DNA from: Bhargavaea changchunensis
GTDB lineage: Bacteria; Bacillota; Bacilli; Bacillales_A; Planococcaceae
DNA: 64,000 bases
Direction: 5' to 3'
NCBI RefSeq assembly: GCF_042665595.1
Contig: NZ_JBHTCT010000035.1
Span: forward strand, 88,849 to 152,848
The notes beneath the pieces were generated by a model. That model did no database searches, was not told the DNA's origin, and saw only the letters and a list, made by a program, of their open reading frames with translations. Of the stretch, positions 34,390-41,857 are shown piece after piece. Made by a program: the position numbers and the translations under genes. Every line of letters begins with the position of its first letter. Positions within the stretch are counted from its first letter, which is position 1.

Positions 34390-34600
34390 CCTGAGACTCC
34401 TCGAAAATGCTGCGCATTTCCTTCGTGCGAGGCGGATTCGAGGAGGTTTCTCTGTCCTGCGGGAAAAGCGTTAGCCGAAGACCCCGCAGGATGTTACGCA
34501 ACGCTTTCGCGATGCGCACAGACGCCAGTCTCCGTACTGGCGTCGGCTAAGGCAACGCCCGGGGTAAGCGAGGGCGCGCAGCGTAAATCCGAAGGATTCT
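34390..34600 (+). repeat. Intergenic multi-hairpin repeat of Bacillales type
   Basis: Three consecutive perfect nine-base stems: CTCCTCGAA (34397-34405) with TTCGAGGAG (34437-34445); TCCTGCGGG (34455-34463) with CCCGCAGGA (34483-34491); GACGCCAGT (34521-34529) with ACTGGCGTC (34536-34544). The core CTGCGGGAAAAGCG followed by CGAAGACCCCGCAGG resembles the dispersed non-coding repeats that I know from Bacillus and Geobacillus genomes. No reading frame. Probably a repetitive element or a structured non-coding RNA domain inserted between yutJ and yuzD. Confidence 0.7.
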
Positions 34601-34623
34601 TTGAAGGAATCATAAATAGAGCC

Positions 34624-34667
34624 AAAAACTGCAGGCAAAGGAGCACTATGCTCACATTGTCTGCAGT
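34624..34667 (-). terminator. Terminator of yuzD
   Basis: ACTGCAG/CTGCAGT outer arms with TGAGCAT-like inner pairing; on the minus strand five T residues follow, about 30 bases after the yuzD stop. Confidence 0.75.
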
Positions 34668-34693
34668 CCATCACTCAGTATATTTGGGGAAGC

Positions 34694-35023
34694 TTAAGCC
34701 TCCGCCATAAACCCATGCTTCTCAAGTTCTTTGAACACCGGTTTCAGCTGGATATACCCTTCGCCGACAACTTCTCCGCCGACCACGACAAGCGGGTAGA
34801 AGAATTCGTCATCCCGTACTCGTGAAGCGATGTCAGCGCGTACCGGATCCTCGATCGGCTTTTCGATATCGATGTAATCGATTCGGAATGGCTGTCCAGG
34901 ATATTTCCTGGAAATGGCGGCTTCAAGCCACTCATATGTATCTTTCGAAGAGGGTGCATTGACACAGCTTGCACAGATGACATCGGCACCGTATACTTCG
35001 ATATTGATCCCTTTTTCATTCAT
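34694..35023 (-). CDS. yuzD: YuzD family protein (DUF1462)
   Basis: 109 residues. INIEVYGADVICASCVNAPSS contains CxxC at the thioredoxin-like position, and FRIDYIDIEKP, FFYPLVVVGGEVVGEG complete a glutaredoxin/thioredoxin fold. Family function unknown; conserved next to the yutI NifU-like gene in Bacillales, hinting at a redox role near Fe-S metabolism. A GGGGGGATT site precedes the ATG at 35023. Divergent from yutI. Confidence 0.9.
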   Translation of the reverse strand: MNEKGINIEVYGADVICASCVNAPSSKDTYEWLEAAISRKYPGQPFRIDYIDIEKPIEDPVRADIASRVRDDEFFYPLVVVGGEVVGEGYIQLKPVFKELEKHGFMAEA

Positions 35024-35103
35024 AAATAATCCCCCCGGTTTCCGTTATGGATTTTCTGGCTTGAACACATTATAATGAAATCAGTGAAAGGAGTCGAATC
35101 GAA

Positions 35104-35340
35104 GTGACAGAAACAGCGATGATGGATGGTGTACAAGAAGTCCTGGATAAACTGCGTCCGTTCCTTCTCCGCGATGGCGGCGACTGCGAACTCGTTGATG
35201 TTGAGGACGGCATCGTGAAACTCCGCCTGCTTGGTGCGTGCGGAACCTGCCCAAGTTCGACAATCACGCTTAAAGCCGGCATCGAGCGTGCGCTCATCGA
35301 AGAAGTGCCGGGCGTCGTCGAAGTAGAACAGGTCTTTTGA
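35104..35340 (+). CDS. yutI: NifU-like Fe-S carrier
   Basis: 78 residues from GTG 35104, ten bases after AAAGGAG. It consists of only the NifU C-terminal domain: VLDKLRPFLLRDGGDCELVDV and the cluster-binding CxxC in LLGACGTCPSSTITLKAGIE. Such Nfu proteins receive clusters from SUF and deliver them to targets such as aconitase or LipA. Monocistronic with its own terminator. Confidence 0.95.
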   Translation: MTETAMMDGVQEVLDKLRPFLLRDGGDCELVDVEDGIVKLRLLGACGTCPSSTITLKAGIERALIEEVPGVVEVEQVF

Positions 35341-35346
35341 TCTTTC

Positions 35347-35371
35347 GGATCCGCCATGGCGGATCCTTTTC
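35347..35371 (+). terminator. Terminator after the NifU-like gene
   Basis: Perfect palindrome GGATCCGCCATGGCGGATCC followed by TTTT. Confidence 0.85.
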
Positions 35372-35440
35372 AATAATCGGGCCGGTCATTTGAACCGGCG
35401 GGCAACAAACGATATGATGAAAGAAAAGGAGTGAGGGTAA

Positions 35441-35803
35441 ATGACACAAGTGGTGGAACTGACGGAAGCTGCGGCCTATCAGGTGAAGGAAATGATGGTC
35501 AACAACGAAGAGGAAGGTTCTTTCCTTCGTGTCGGGGTCAACGGCGGCGGATGCAGCGGACTGACCTACGGCCTCAACTTCACGAGAGAGCGCAACGAAG
35601 ATGATCAATTCCTCGAACTGCACGGGATCCCGATTGTCGTCTCCAAAGAGGACGCAGGCATCCTGAACGGAACGAAAATCGATTACAAGCAATCCCTCAT
35701 GGGTGGTGGCTTCACGATCACCAATCCAAATGCCATTGCATCATGCGGCTGCGGTACATCGTTCAGGACGGCCAGGAAAGAAGGCACACCAGAAAAATGC
35801 TGA
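35441..35803 (+). CDS. yutM: HesB/IscA-family Fe-S carrier
   Basis: 120 residues. The three conserved cysteines of A-type carriers are in NGGGCSGLTYGL and ASCGCGTSF. AAAGGAGTGAGGG precedes the ATG. A-type carriers bind Fe2+ or [4Fe-4S] and supply late-maturing enzymes; together with sufCDSUB, the Nfu and lipA this gives a complete assembly and delivery route within the window. The name yutM is from the matching position and family in B. subtilis (also called sufA). Confidence 0.94.
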   Translation: MTQVVELTEAAAYQVKEMMVNNEEEGSFLRVGVNGGGCSGLTYGLNFTRERNEDDQFLELHGIPIVVSKEDAGILNGTKIDYKQSLMGGGFTITNPNAIASCGCGTSFRTARKEGTPEKC

Positions 35804-35815
35804 TTAAAAGACCGG

Positions 35816-35832
35816 ATTTCCGGTCTTTTTTA
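35816..35832 (+). terminator. Terminator after the IscA-family gene
   Basis: Short stem AAAGACCGG/CCGGTCTTT with TTTT. Confidence 0.8.
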
Positions 35833-35980
35833 TTTCCCTGTCACCTCTTGAAAACCCCCATATAAAGGACTAAACTAAAGATGAAGGAATTTGTCGATTA
35901 CGGCGCAACGCCGTGACAATCACGGCATTGTGGCCGTCCTGCATTTATATACACATTTCATAAAGGTGGTTGGGATTGAA

Positions 35981-37198
35981 GTGAAGAGACCTACAGTTCT
36001 GGTGCTCGGAGGCGGATACGGCGGACTTTCTACAGTCGTTAACCTTCAGAAAAAGATCGGCACCGATGATATGGACATTGTCCTCGTAAACAAAAACGAC
36101 TATCACTACGAATCGACCTGGCTTCATGAAGCTGCAGCCGGAACGCTTAAGCCCGAAGATGTACGCTATGACATCAAGCGCGTCATCAATGACAGCAAGG
36201 TGAAGTTCGTCAAGGCAACGGTTGAGTCAATTGATGTCGACAACAAGAAGGTCGGTACAGATGCAGGCGAACTCACGTATGATTATCTCGTGATCGGGCT
36301 TGGATTTGAAGGCGAAACCTTCGGAATCGAAGGACTCGACAAGTATGCACTCGGCATCGCTGACGTGAACGCCGCGCGCCAGATCCGCGAACATATCGAA
36401 TATCAGTTTGCGACTTGGTCGCTGGAAGAGGAAAAAGATGATTCCCGCCTGACGATCGTCGTCGGCGGTGCAGGATTCACGGGAATCGAGTTCCTTGGTG
36501 AACTCGGAAATCGCGTTCCGGAGCTTTGCGAGGAGTTTGACGTGCCGCGGGAAAAAGTCCGCGTCATCTGTGTGGAAGCCGCACCGATGGTCCTCCCTGG
36601 CTTTGATCCGCAGCTAGTTGATTATGCGACATCCTATCTGAAATCAAAGGGAATCGAATTCTCCATCGGCACTCCTGTTGTGGAAGCGACTCCTGAAGGC
36701 GTCAAGATCAAGACCGGTGAAGAGAAGTTCGAATTCATCAAAGCCGGCACAGTTGTCTGGGCTGCAGGTGTACGTGGCAACCGCCTGATCGAAGAAACAT
36801 CGATCGAAAGCAAGCGTGCCCGTGTGGCCGTGCGTGAAGACATGCGCGCACCAGGATACGATGACGTCTTCATCGTCGGTGACTGCGCGTTTCTCATGAA
36901 TGAGGATGCAGGCCGTCCATACCCGCCGACCGCTCAGATTGCGATGCAGCAGGGCGTTCAGGTTGCGGAAAACATCATCAGCCTCGCCAAAGGCGGCAAG
37001 ACGAAGAAATTCGTTCCTGACCTGAAAGGAACAGTATGCTCGCTAGGCGATGACGATGCGATCGGTAATGTATTCGACGGCAAGCTGGTCACAGGCAAGA
37101 AAGCCAGCTTCCTGAAGAAGATGATCGATAACCGTGCGCTCTATATGATCGGCGGACCATCGCTCGTCATCAAGAAAGGTAAATTCGACATTCTTTAA
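35981..37198 (+). CDS. yumB: Type II NADH dehydrogenase (YumB-like)
   Basis: 405 residues from GTG 35981, about 11 bases after AAAGGTGG; the reading frame open upstream to 35891 has no site. FAD motif TVLVLGGGYGGLSTVVNL, NAD motif IVVGGAGFTGIEFLGELG and DVFIVGDCAFLMN are intact, as is QIAMQQGVQVAENI, associated with quinone binding. It oxidises NADH and reduces menaquinone at the membrane surface without pumping protons. Second such flavoprotein in the window besides YutJ. Confidence 0.93.
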   Translation: MKRPTVLVLGGGYGGLSTVVNLQKKIGTDDMDIVLVNKNDYHYESTWLHEAAAGTLKPEDVRYDIKRVINDSKVKFVKATVESIDVDNKKVGTDAGELTYDYLVIGLGFEGETFGIEGLDKYALGIADVNAARQIREHIEYQFATWSLEEEKDDSRLTIVVGGAGFTGIEFLGELGNRVPELCEEFDVPREKVRVICVEAAPMVLPGFDPQLVDYATSYLKSKGIEFSIGTPVVEATPEGVKIKTGEEKFEFIKAGTVVWAAGVRGNRLIEETSIESKRARVAVREDMRAPGYDDVFIVGDCAFLMNEDAGRPYPPTAQIAMQQGVQVAENIISLAKGGKTKKFVPDLKGTVCSLGDDDAIGNVFDGKLVTGKKASFLKKMIDNRALYMIGGPSLVIKKGKFDIL

Positions 37199-37261
37199 TG
37201 GATGTCCGGGCGGCAAGTCCTTTTCATGGGCGGGCCGCCCGATTTGCTATGTAAAGGCAAC

Positions 37262-37313
37262 CTCCCCGATTCGGCTCCGGCATTCTCACGGAACCGCTTC
37301 GGGGAGATTTTTT
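37262..37313 (+). terminator. Terminator after the NADH dehydrogenase
   Basis: CTCCCCGA/TTCGGGGAG arms, inner CCGG-rich pairing, then TTTTTT. Confidence 0.8.
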
Positions 37314-37361
37314 AAACTGACTACTTCAGGACAACGGTCAGGATGAGGGGGAGGAGAAGGT

Positions 37362-37877
37362 ATGGGGAAAGAACGGGGGAAAGTATGGCTGGGTGCAGCG
37401 GGCATTGTCATGAACGGAAACGGGGAATGGCTGGTTGTGAAAAAGACGTACGGCGGCCTGAAAGGCAAGTGGTCGTTTCCGGCAGGTTTCGTGGAGCCGG
37501 GAGAACGGGCGGATGAAGCCGCGATTCGCGAGGTGGCCGAAGAAACCGGTATCCGGACCGAGCTCACCGGAATGGCGGGGTTCAGGACAGGCGTACTGAA
37601 AGGGGAAGTCAGTGATAACATGGCTCTGTTTCTTCTCCGGCCGCTTTCGGATACACAGCCGGTGATTCCTCAGGAACGGGAAATTGCCGAAGCCAGATGG
37701 ATGACGCCCGGTGAATTGGCGGCTTCTCCGGATTCGTCACTCCTGATCCATGAGATTGCAGGAGAAGCCGTTGACGGCGGTTTGCCGGAAGTCCGCGGAG
37801 CCTGGCCTGGAGACATTTTTGGATATACCAGTTATAAGTTCTTTTTCCGCAAAGGCGGAACCGATCCTGATTTCTGA
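37362..37877 (+). CDS. Nudix hydrolase
   Basis: 171 residues. The Nudix box reads GFVEPGERADEAAIREVAEE followed by TGI, with all catalytic Glu residues; the preceding YGGLKGKWSFPA is the usual lead-in. GGGGAGGAGAAGGT precedes the ATG. It hydrolyses a nucleoside diphosphate linked to another moiety; the substrate is not readable. The C-terminal ~50 residues (DIFGYTSYKFFFRK) are family-specific. Confidence 0.93.
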   Translation: MGKERGKVWLGAAGIVMNGNGEWLVVKKTYGGLKGKWSFPAGFVEPGERADEAAIREVAEETGIRTELTGMAGFRTGVLKGEVSDNMALFLLRPLSDTQPVIPQEREIAEARWMTPGELAASPDSSLLIHEIAGEAVDGGLPEVRGAWPGDIFGYTSYKFFFRKGGTDPDF

Positions 37878-37959
37878 CAGATTGGTGAACGGGGACCGGC
37901 TTGTTGAAAGCAGGTCCCCGTTCCGGTAAACTGATGAAAGGAAATCGGAGGTTTGCGAA

Positions 37960-38289
37960 TTGGACGGTTCATTATCCATTGTAGAAGTTTTGCTGTCGTT
38001 CCTGCTGTTCATGGTCATGTTCTTCGGGATCGGCTTCCTACTGAATATGCTGCTCCGCATGACATGGCTCATGGCGATCGTCTACCCGATCGTTGTCATC
38101 CTGATCGTGGATGAAGTGAGGGTACTGGACTACTTCACCAGCCCCGGCATGGCTTTCAGCAGCCTTGGGGACAAGCTGGTCTCCCTGCATGCCGCAGATA
38201 TTGTCATCCTGATCGGTGGCTTTGTCGGCGCCATCATCGCGGGCATCGTCATGATCATTCTCCGGAGAATGGGCTATAGGATGTTCTGA
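37960..38289 (+). CDS. yuiB: YuiB family membrane protein
   Basis: 109 residues from TTG 37960, nine bases after GGAGG. Two N-terminal hydrophobic helices (VEVLLSFLLFMVMFFGIGFL and MTWLMAIVYPIVVILIV) and one C-terminal helix (IVILIGGFVGAIIAGIVMII). Position between yumB and yuiD matches yuiB. Function unknown. The small yuiA gene expected just before it in B. subtilis was not found. Confidence 0.88.
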   Translation: MDGSLSIVEVLLSFLLFMVMFFGIGFLLNMLLRMTWLMAIVYPIVVILIVDEVRVLDYFTSPGMAFSSLGDKLVSLHAADIVILIGGFVGAIIAGIVMIILRRMGYRMF

Positions 38290-38297
38290 CAACAGAC

Positions 38298-38332
38298 AAA
38301 AAGCGTTCCGCCTTCAGGCGGGACGCTTTTTA
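38298..38332 (+). terminator. Bidirectional terminator between yuiB and yuiD
   Basis: AAAAAGCGTTCCGCC pairs with GGCGGGACGCTTTTT. Confidence 0.9.
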
Positions 38333-38344
38333 ATATTTCAACGG

Positions 38345-38821
38345 TCAGAGCAGGAAAGCATACAGGATGACGGACAGGAAAATACCGGTCAGGGCACCGG
38401 CATATACTTCACTCGGCTTGTGCCCGAGGAGGGTTTTCAGCTCCTCAATCTTCTGCTGTTCATCCTTCTGCGGCCATTCCCTGGTCGTCTGGATAAAGTT
38501 CCGGAAATCTGTTCGCATCTGGTTGATGACGACTGCCTGCTGGCCGGCCTGGAAGCGCACGCCCGATGCATCGAACATGACGATGATCGCAAAAACGGCT
38601 GAGACCGCAAAGATGGTGGAATCAAGGCCATGCTCGAATCCGATGGCTGTCGTCAGCGAGGAGACGGCGGCGGAATGGGAGCTCGGCATGCCGCCGGTGG
38701 AAGTGAACAGCCTCCAATCCACTTTACGGGTGGCCAGATAATGGATAGGGATCTTGATGAATTGGGCAAAGAATATACTGAACACCGCCACCCATAGTGG
38801 AGCGTTTTGAAATAGTTCCAT
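38345..38821 (-). CDS. yuiD: Divergent PAP2 family protein (YuiD, DUF212)
   Basis: 158 residues from ATG 38821 with GAAAGGTTG upstream. STGGMPSSHSAAVSSLTTAIG is the conserved histidine motif of the divergent PAP2/acid phosphatase-vanadium-haloperoxidase family, and DASGVRFQAGQQAVVIN is specific to YuiD. Three or four helices. Phosphatase activity is plausible but unshown. Convergent with yuiB and divergent from pepA. Confidence 0.92.
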   Translation of the reverse strand: MELFQNAPLWVAVFSIFFAQFIKIPIHYLATRKVDWRLFTSTGGMPSSHSAAVSSLTTAIGFEHGLDSTIFAVSAVFAIIVMFDASGVRFQAGQQAVVINQMRTDFRNFIQTTREWPQKDEQQKIEELKTLLGHKPSEVYAGALTGIFLSVILYAFLL

Positions 38822-38940
38822 GCTGGCACAACCTTTCAGGCAGAAGATAATCAAAATTATAACATATCATGGGGAGCCGGCTGACCCGCCAGTCCGTCAT
38901 TCCGGTATAATGAGGACGAAAGCTGGATGGAGGGATAAAG

Positions 38941-40449
38941 ATGGAAGTCACTGTACAGAAAAACAGTCTGGAAGGCATTACTGCGGATGTCCTGATCGTA
39001 GGGGTTCCGAAACACCCTGAACATGTGGAAGGCTGGGAACAGCTGGATGCCCTGTTCGGAGGGGCTCTTACCGGATGGGTACGCTCGGGCGATGTTGCAT
39101 CTGGACGCAGCGAATACACCCGAGTGCCGGCCATGCCGGATGCGGGATTCAGCCGAGTCCTGTTTACAGGACTCGGTAATGACAAGACGCTGGATGCTGA
39201 CGATCTGAGAAAAGTGTTTGCCGGGGCAGGTAAAGAGCTTCGCAAGATGAAAGCGGAAACGGCTGCTGTCTGGTCTGCTTCTTATACCTCAGGCGATTTT
39301 GAGGATGCGGACATTGCTTTTGCAGCGGCGGAGGGCCTGGGTCTTGGCACTTATGCATTTGAAGATTATAAAACAGGCTCCAATGAGAAACAAGTGGAGT
39401 TGCGCGAGGTCACGCTTCTTTCGGATGCGGGAGCAGACGTGATCAAGCCAGCCTTCGGTGTCGGCCGTGTTTATGCGGATGCAGTCAACGAAGCAAGGGA
39501 TCTTGTGAACACACCCGGCAACATTCTGACTGCTACCGCAATGGCGGACTATGCGGCACGTCTGGCCGAGCAGTATGGATTCGGAATCGAGGTCCTCGGC
39601 CGCGCAGAGATGGAAGAGCTTGGCATGGGTGCCATCCTTGCGGTCAATCAAGGCTCGGTCGAAGAGCCGCGGCTGATCGTCCTGAAGTACGAAGCAACAG
39701 AAAACTGGGAAGACGTGGTCGGCCTGGTCGGCAAAGGGATCACCTTTGATACGGGAGGATACTCGATCAAGACGAAGACCGGCATTGTCGGCATGAAGGG
39801 TGACATGGGCGGAGCGGCAGCAGTGCTCGGCGCAATGCGCATCATCGGTGAACTTCGTCCGAAAAAGAATGTGGTCGCCGTCATTGCCTCGACGGACAAT
39901 ATGATTTCGGGCAGCGCCTTCAAGCCGGATGATGTCATCACCTCACTGAGCGGCAAGACGATCGAAGTACTGAACACAGATGCCGAAGGACGGCTCGTCC
40001 TGGCGGATGCAGTCACTTACGCCAAGCAGTCGGGGGCGAATTACCTTGTGGACGTCGCGACGCTCACAGGGGGCGTCATCACTGCTCTGGGCTATGATAA
40101 GACCGGGGCGCTATCCAACAATGAGGGCTTCTTTGAAACGTTCCTGGAAGCCGCTTCCGAAACCGGGGAGTTCGTCTGGAGGCTGCCGCTTACGGAAAGC
40201 GACAAAAAGCGGATCCGCAAGAGTGACGTGGCGGATCTCAACAACTCTCCGGGAAGCGATGGCCATATGATTTTCGGCGGGGGATTTGTCGGCGAGTTTG
40301 CAGAGGACACACCATGGATTCATCTGGATATCGCTGGAACGTCCGGTGCTTCGTCACAACATGAGCTGGGGCCAAAAGGCGGCACTGGTGTCATGGTGAG
40401 GACCCTGGCGACTCTTGTAGACCTGATGGCGGAAGAATCAGGGGAATAA
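38941..40449 (+). CDS. pepA: Leucyl aminopeptidase (M17)
   Basis: 502 residues. The C-terminal catalytic domain shows GKGITFDTGGYSIKTKTGIVGMK (metal Lys/Asp) and the signature NTDAEGRLVLADA; the N-terminal macro-like domain begins VTVQKNSLEGITADVLIVG. Two divalent metals activate water to remove N-terminal residues from peptides; cytosolic and hexameric in the family. GATGGAGGGATAAAG precedes the ATG, and a TATAAT hexamer lies at ~38904. Confidence 0.96.
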   Translation: MEVTVQKNSLEGITADVLIVGVPKHPEHVEGWEQLDALFGGALTGWVRSGDVASGRSEYTRVPAMPDAGFSRVLFTGLGNDKTLDADDLRKVFAGAGKELRKMKAETAAVWSASYTSGDFEDADIAFAAAEGLGLGTYAFEDYKTGSNEKQVELREVTLLSDAGADVIKPAFGVGRVYADAVNEARDLVNTPGNILTATAMADYAARLAEQYGFGIEVLGRAEMEELGMGAILAVNQGSVEEPRLIVLKYEATENWEDVVGLVGKGITFDTGGYSIKTKTGIVGMKGDMGGAAAVLGAMRIIGELRPKKNVVAVIASTDNMISGSAFKPDDVITSLSGKTIEVLNTDAEGRLVLADAVTYAKQSGANYLVDVATLTGGVITALGYDKTGALSNNEGFFETFLEAASETGEFVWRLPLTESDKKRIRKSDVADLNNSPGSDGHMIFGGGFVGEFAEDTPWIHLDIAGTSGASSQHELGPKGGTGVMVRTLATLVDLMAEESGE

Positions 40450-40504
40450 TGCCCAGGCCCGGGCGGGCTTCCGGCATAGGATAGCGAGGAAAGGGGGGAG
40501 GCTA

Positions 40505-40711
40505 ATGCCTCGTTACCATCGCTATCCCAACTGGAGAGGAGGAAGCGGATTGTTCTTTGGACCGTTTCTCGGAGGATTCGCAGGAAGCCTGCTCGGAGAC
40601 CTGTTCTGGTCCGGAGGCCGTTATCCATACTATGGCGGCTATAGAGGCTATCCTTACTACGGCGGCTATGGGCCTTATCCATTCTATGGAGGGTACCCGT
40701 ATTATTGGTAA
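40505..40711 (+). CDS. Gly/Tyr-rich small protein, coat-like
   Basis: 68 residues. The N-terminus MPRYHRYPNWRGG leads into a Gly/Phe hydrophobic segment (GLFFGPFLGGFAGSLLGDLF), then a repetitive tail of YPYYGGY, GYPYYGGYG, YPFYGGYPYYW units. AGGGGGGAGG precedes the ATG. Composition resembles short spore-coat or cell-surface proteins, whose Tyr residues may be cross-linked, but no family is certain. Followed at once by a terminator, so it is probably monocistronic or the last gene after pepA. Confidence 0.72.
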   Translation: MPRYHRYPNWRGGSGLFFGPFLGGFAGSLLGDLFWSGGRYPYYGGYRGYPYYGGYGPYPFYGGYPYYW

Positions 40712-40714
40712 TTC

Positions 40715-40750
40715 AAAAAAAGACTTCTGCGAAATCCGCAGAAGTCTTTT
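40715..40750 (+). terminator. Bidirectional terminator between the Gly/Tyr-rich gene and mrpG
   Basis: AAAAGACTTCTGCG pairs with CGCAGAAGTCTTTT. Confidence 0.92.
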
Positions 40751-40752
40751 AA

Positions 40753-41109
40753 TTATTTGGTTTCCGATTGACGGATATCTTCCGCCAGCTCATCTTTGAC
40801 GGTCAGCTCACTCGGCTTGACGCCGGCAAAGTAGGCGGCCCGTGCCATCATATGCCCCCCGACGGGAGCGGTGATGAAGAGAAAGAGGATTCCGAGGAGG
40901 ATCCTCGGGTTGAAGTGATCCTCTACCAGCCAGAAGTGCAGAAAGACGGAGAGCAGGATTCCCAGCACCCCCACCGTGGAACTCTTTGAAGCCGCGTGTG
41001 CACGGGTGTAGGGGTCGGGAAACCGGTGCAGTCCGACCGCCGTTACAAGGGTGAAGACGACACCGACAATCAATGGTATTGCCACGATAAGATTAATCAG
41101 AATCTCCAC
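40753..41109 (-). CDS. mrpG: Mrp Na+/H+ antiporter subunit G
   Basis: 118 residues, three helices. GLHRFPDPYTRAHAASKSSTVGVLG is the MnhG/MrpG signature. Last gene of the mrp operon, overlapping mrpF by 17 bases; the terminator lies directly beyond the stop. All seven Mrp subunits are required for Na+(Li+)/H+ exchange in Bacillus. Confidence 0.95.
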   Translation of the reverse strand: MEILINLIVAIPLIVGVVFTLVTAVGLHRFPDPYTRAHAASKSSTVGVLGILLSVFLHFWLVEDHFNPRILLGILFLFITAPVGGHMMARAAYFAGVKPSELTVKDELAEDIRQSETK

Positions 41110-41374
41110 GGTCGAAAACCTCTCCTTTCTCTATGAACTTGGAGAAGGCGACCGTCCCGATAAAGGACAGGATGGCGAGCAGCAGGATGATCTCCAGATA
41201 AAGGTTCGTTCCGACAAGGACTGACAGCAGGGCGATTACAGATATGAGTGTGACGCCCATGGCATCCAACGCGATGACGCGGTCCGGGGCGGTGGGTCCT
41301 TTGATCAGGCGGTACACGAACAGGGCCATGGAGACAACAATCAGGACAAGGGATACCCAAAACAGGATAGTCAA
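41093..41374 (-). CDS. mrpF: Mrp Na+/H+ antiporter subunit F
   Basis: 93 residues, three helices; KGPTAPDRVIALDAMGVTLI carries the conserved Asp of MrpF. The ATG overlaps the mrpE stop by four bases. Confidence 0.95.
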   Translation of the reverse strand: MTILFWVSLVLIVVSMALFVYRLIKGPTAPDRVIALDAMGVTLISVIALLSVLVGTNLYLEIILLLAILSFIGTVAFSKFIEKGEVFDRGDSD

Positions 41375-41850
41375 GGCCGGCTCACCTCCATAATGGCTTT
41401 CTCGAACGAATCCCGTATGGACGCGACTGCCTCGTCCACATCGTCAATATGAAGCGTATGGACATAAAGAGTCTTTTTGTCTTCCGAGACGTTCATGACA
41501 ATCGTGCCCGGCGTCAGGGTGATCAATGCCGACAACAGGGTGATCTCCCAGTCGTTCGTCAGCTTCGTCGGGTATCGGAAGATGGCGGGCTGGATACCAA
41601 GTTTCGGTTTGATGACAAGCATGAACACCTGGACATTGGCCAGCCACAGTTCTTTGAAGAACAAAAGCACCAGTTTGATGATAGACCAGATCCGCTTGAT
41701 GTAGACGGGCCCCGGGAAGAAGCGGCGCATCATCAGGATCAGCAGCAGACCAAGTAACCATCCAATGATGAATGTGGATGCATCGAATGAATTAAGTATG
41801 AACATCCAGGTGAATGCCAGGATGAAGTTAAGCAAAATTTGAAAGGCCAT
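41371..41850 (-). CDS. mrpE: Mrp Na+/H+ antiporter subunit E
   Basis: 159 residues, one less or more than B. subtilis MrpE. Three N-terminal helices and the conserved TLLSALITLTPGTIVMNVSED segment. Seven bases after mrpD on the minus strand. Confidence 0.95.
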   Translation of the reverse strand: MAFQILLNFILAFTWMFILNSFDASTFIIGWLLGLLLILMMRRFFPGPVYIKRIWSIIKLVLLFFKELWLANVQVFMLVIKPKLGIQPAIFRYPTKLTNDWEITLLSALITLTPGTIVMNVSEDKKTLYVHTLHIDDVDEAVASIRDSFEKAIMEVSRP

Positions 41851-41857
41851 GATCCAT

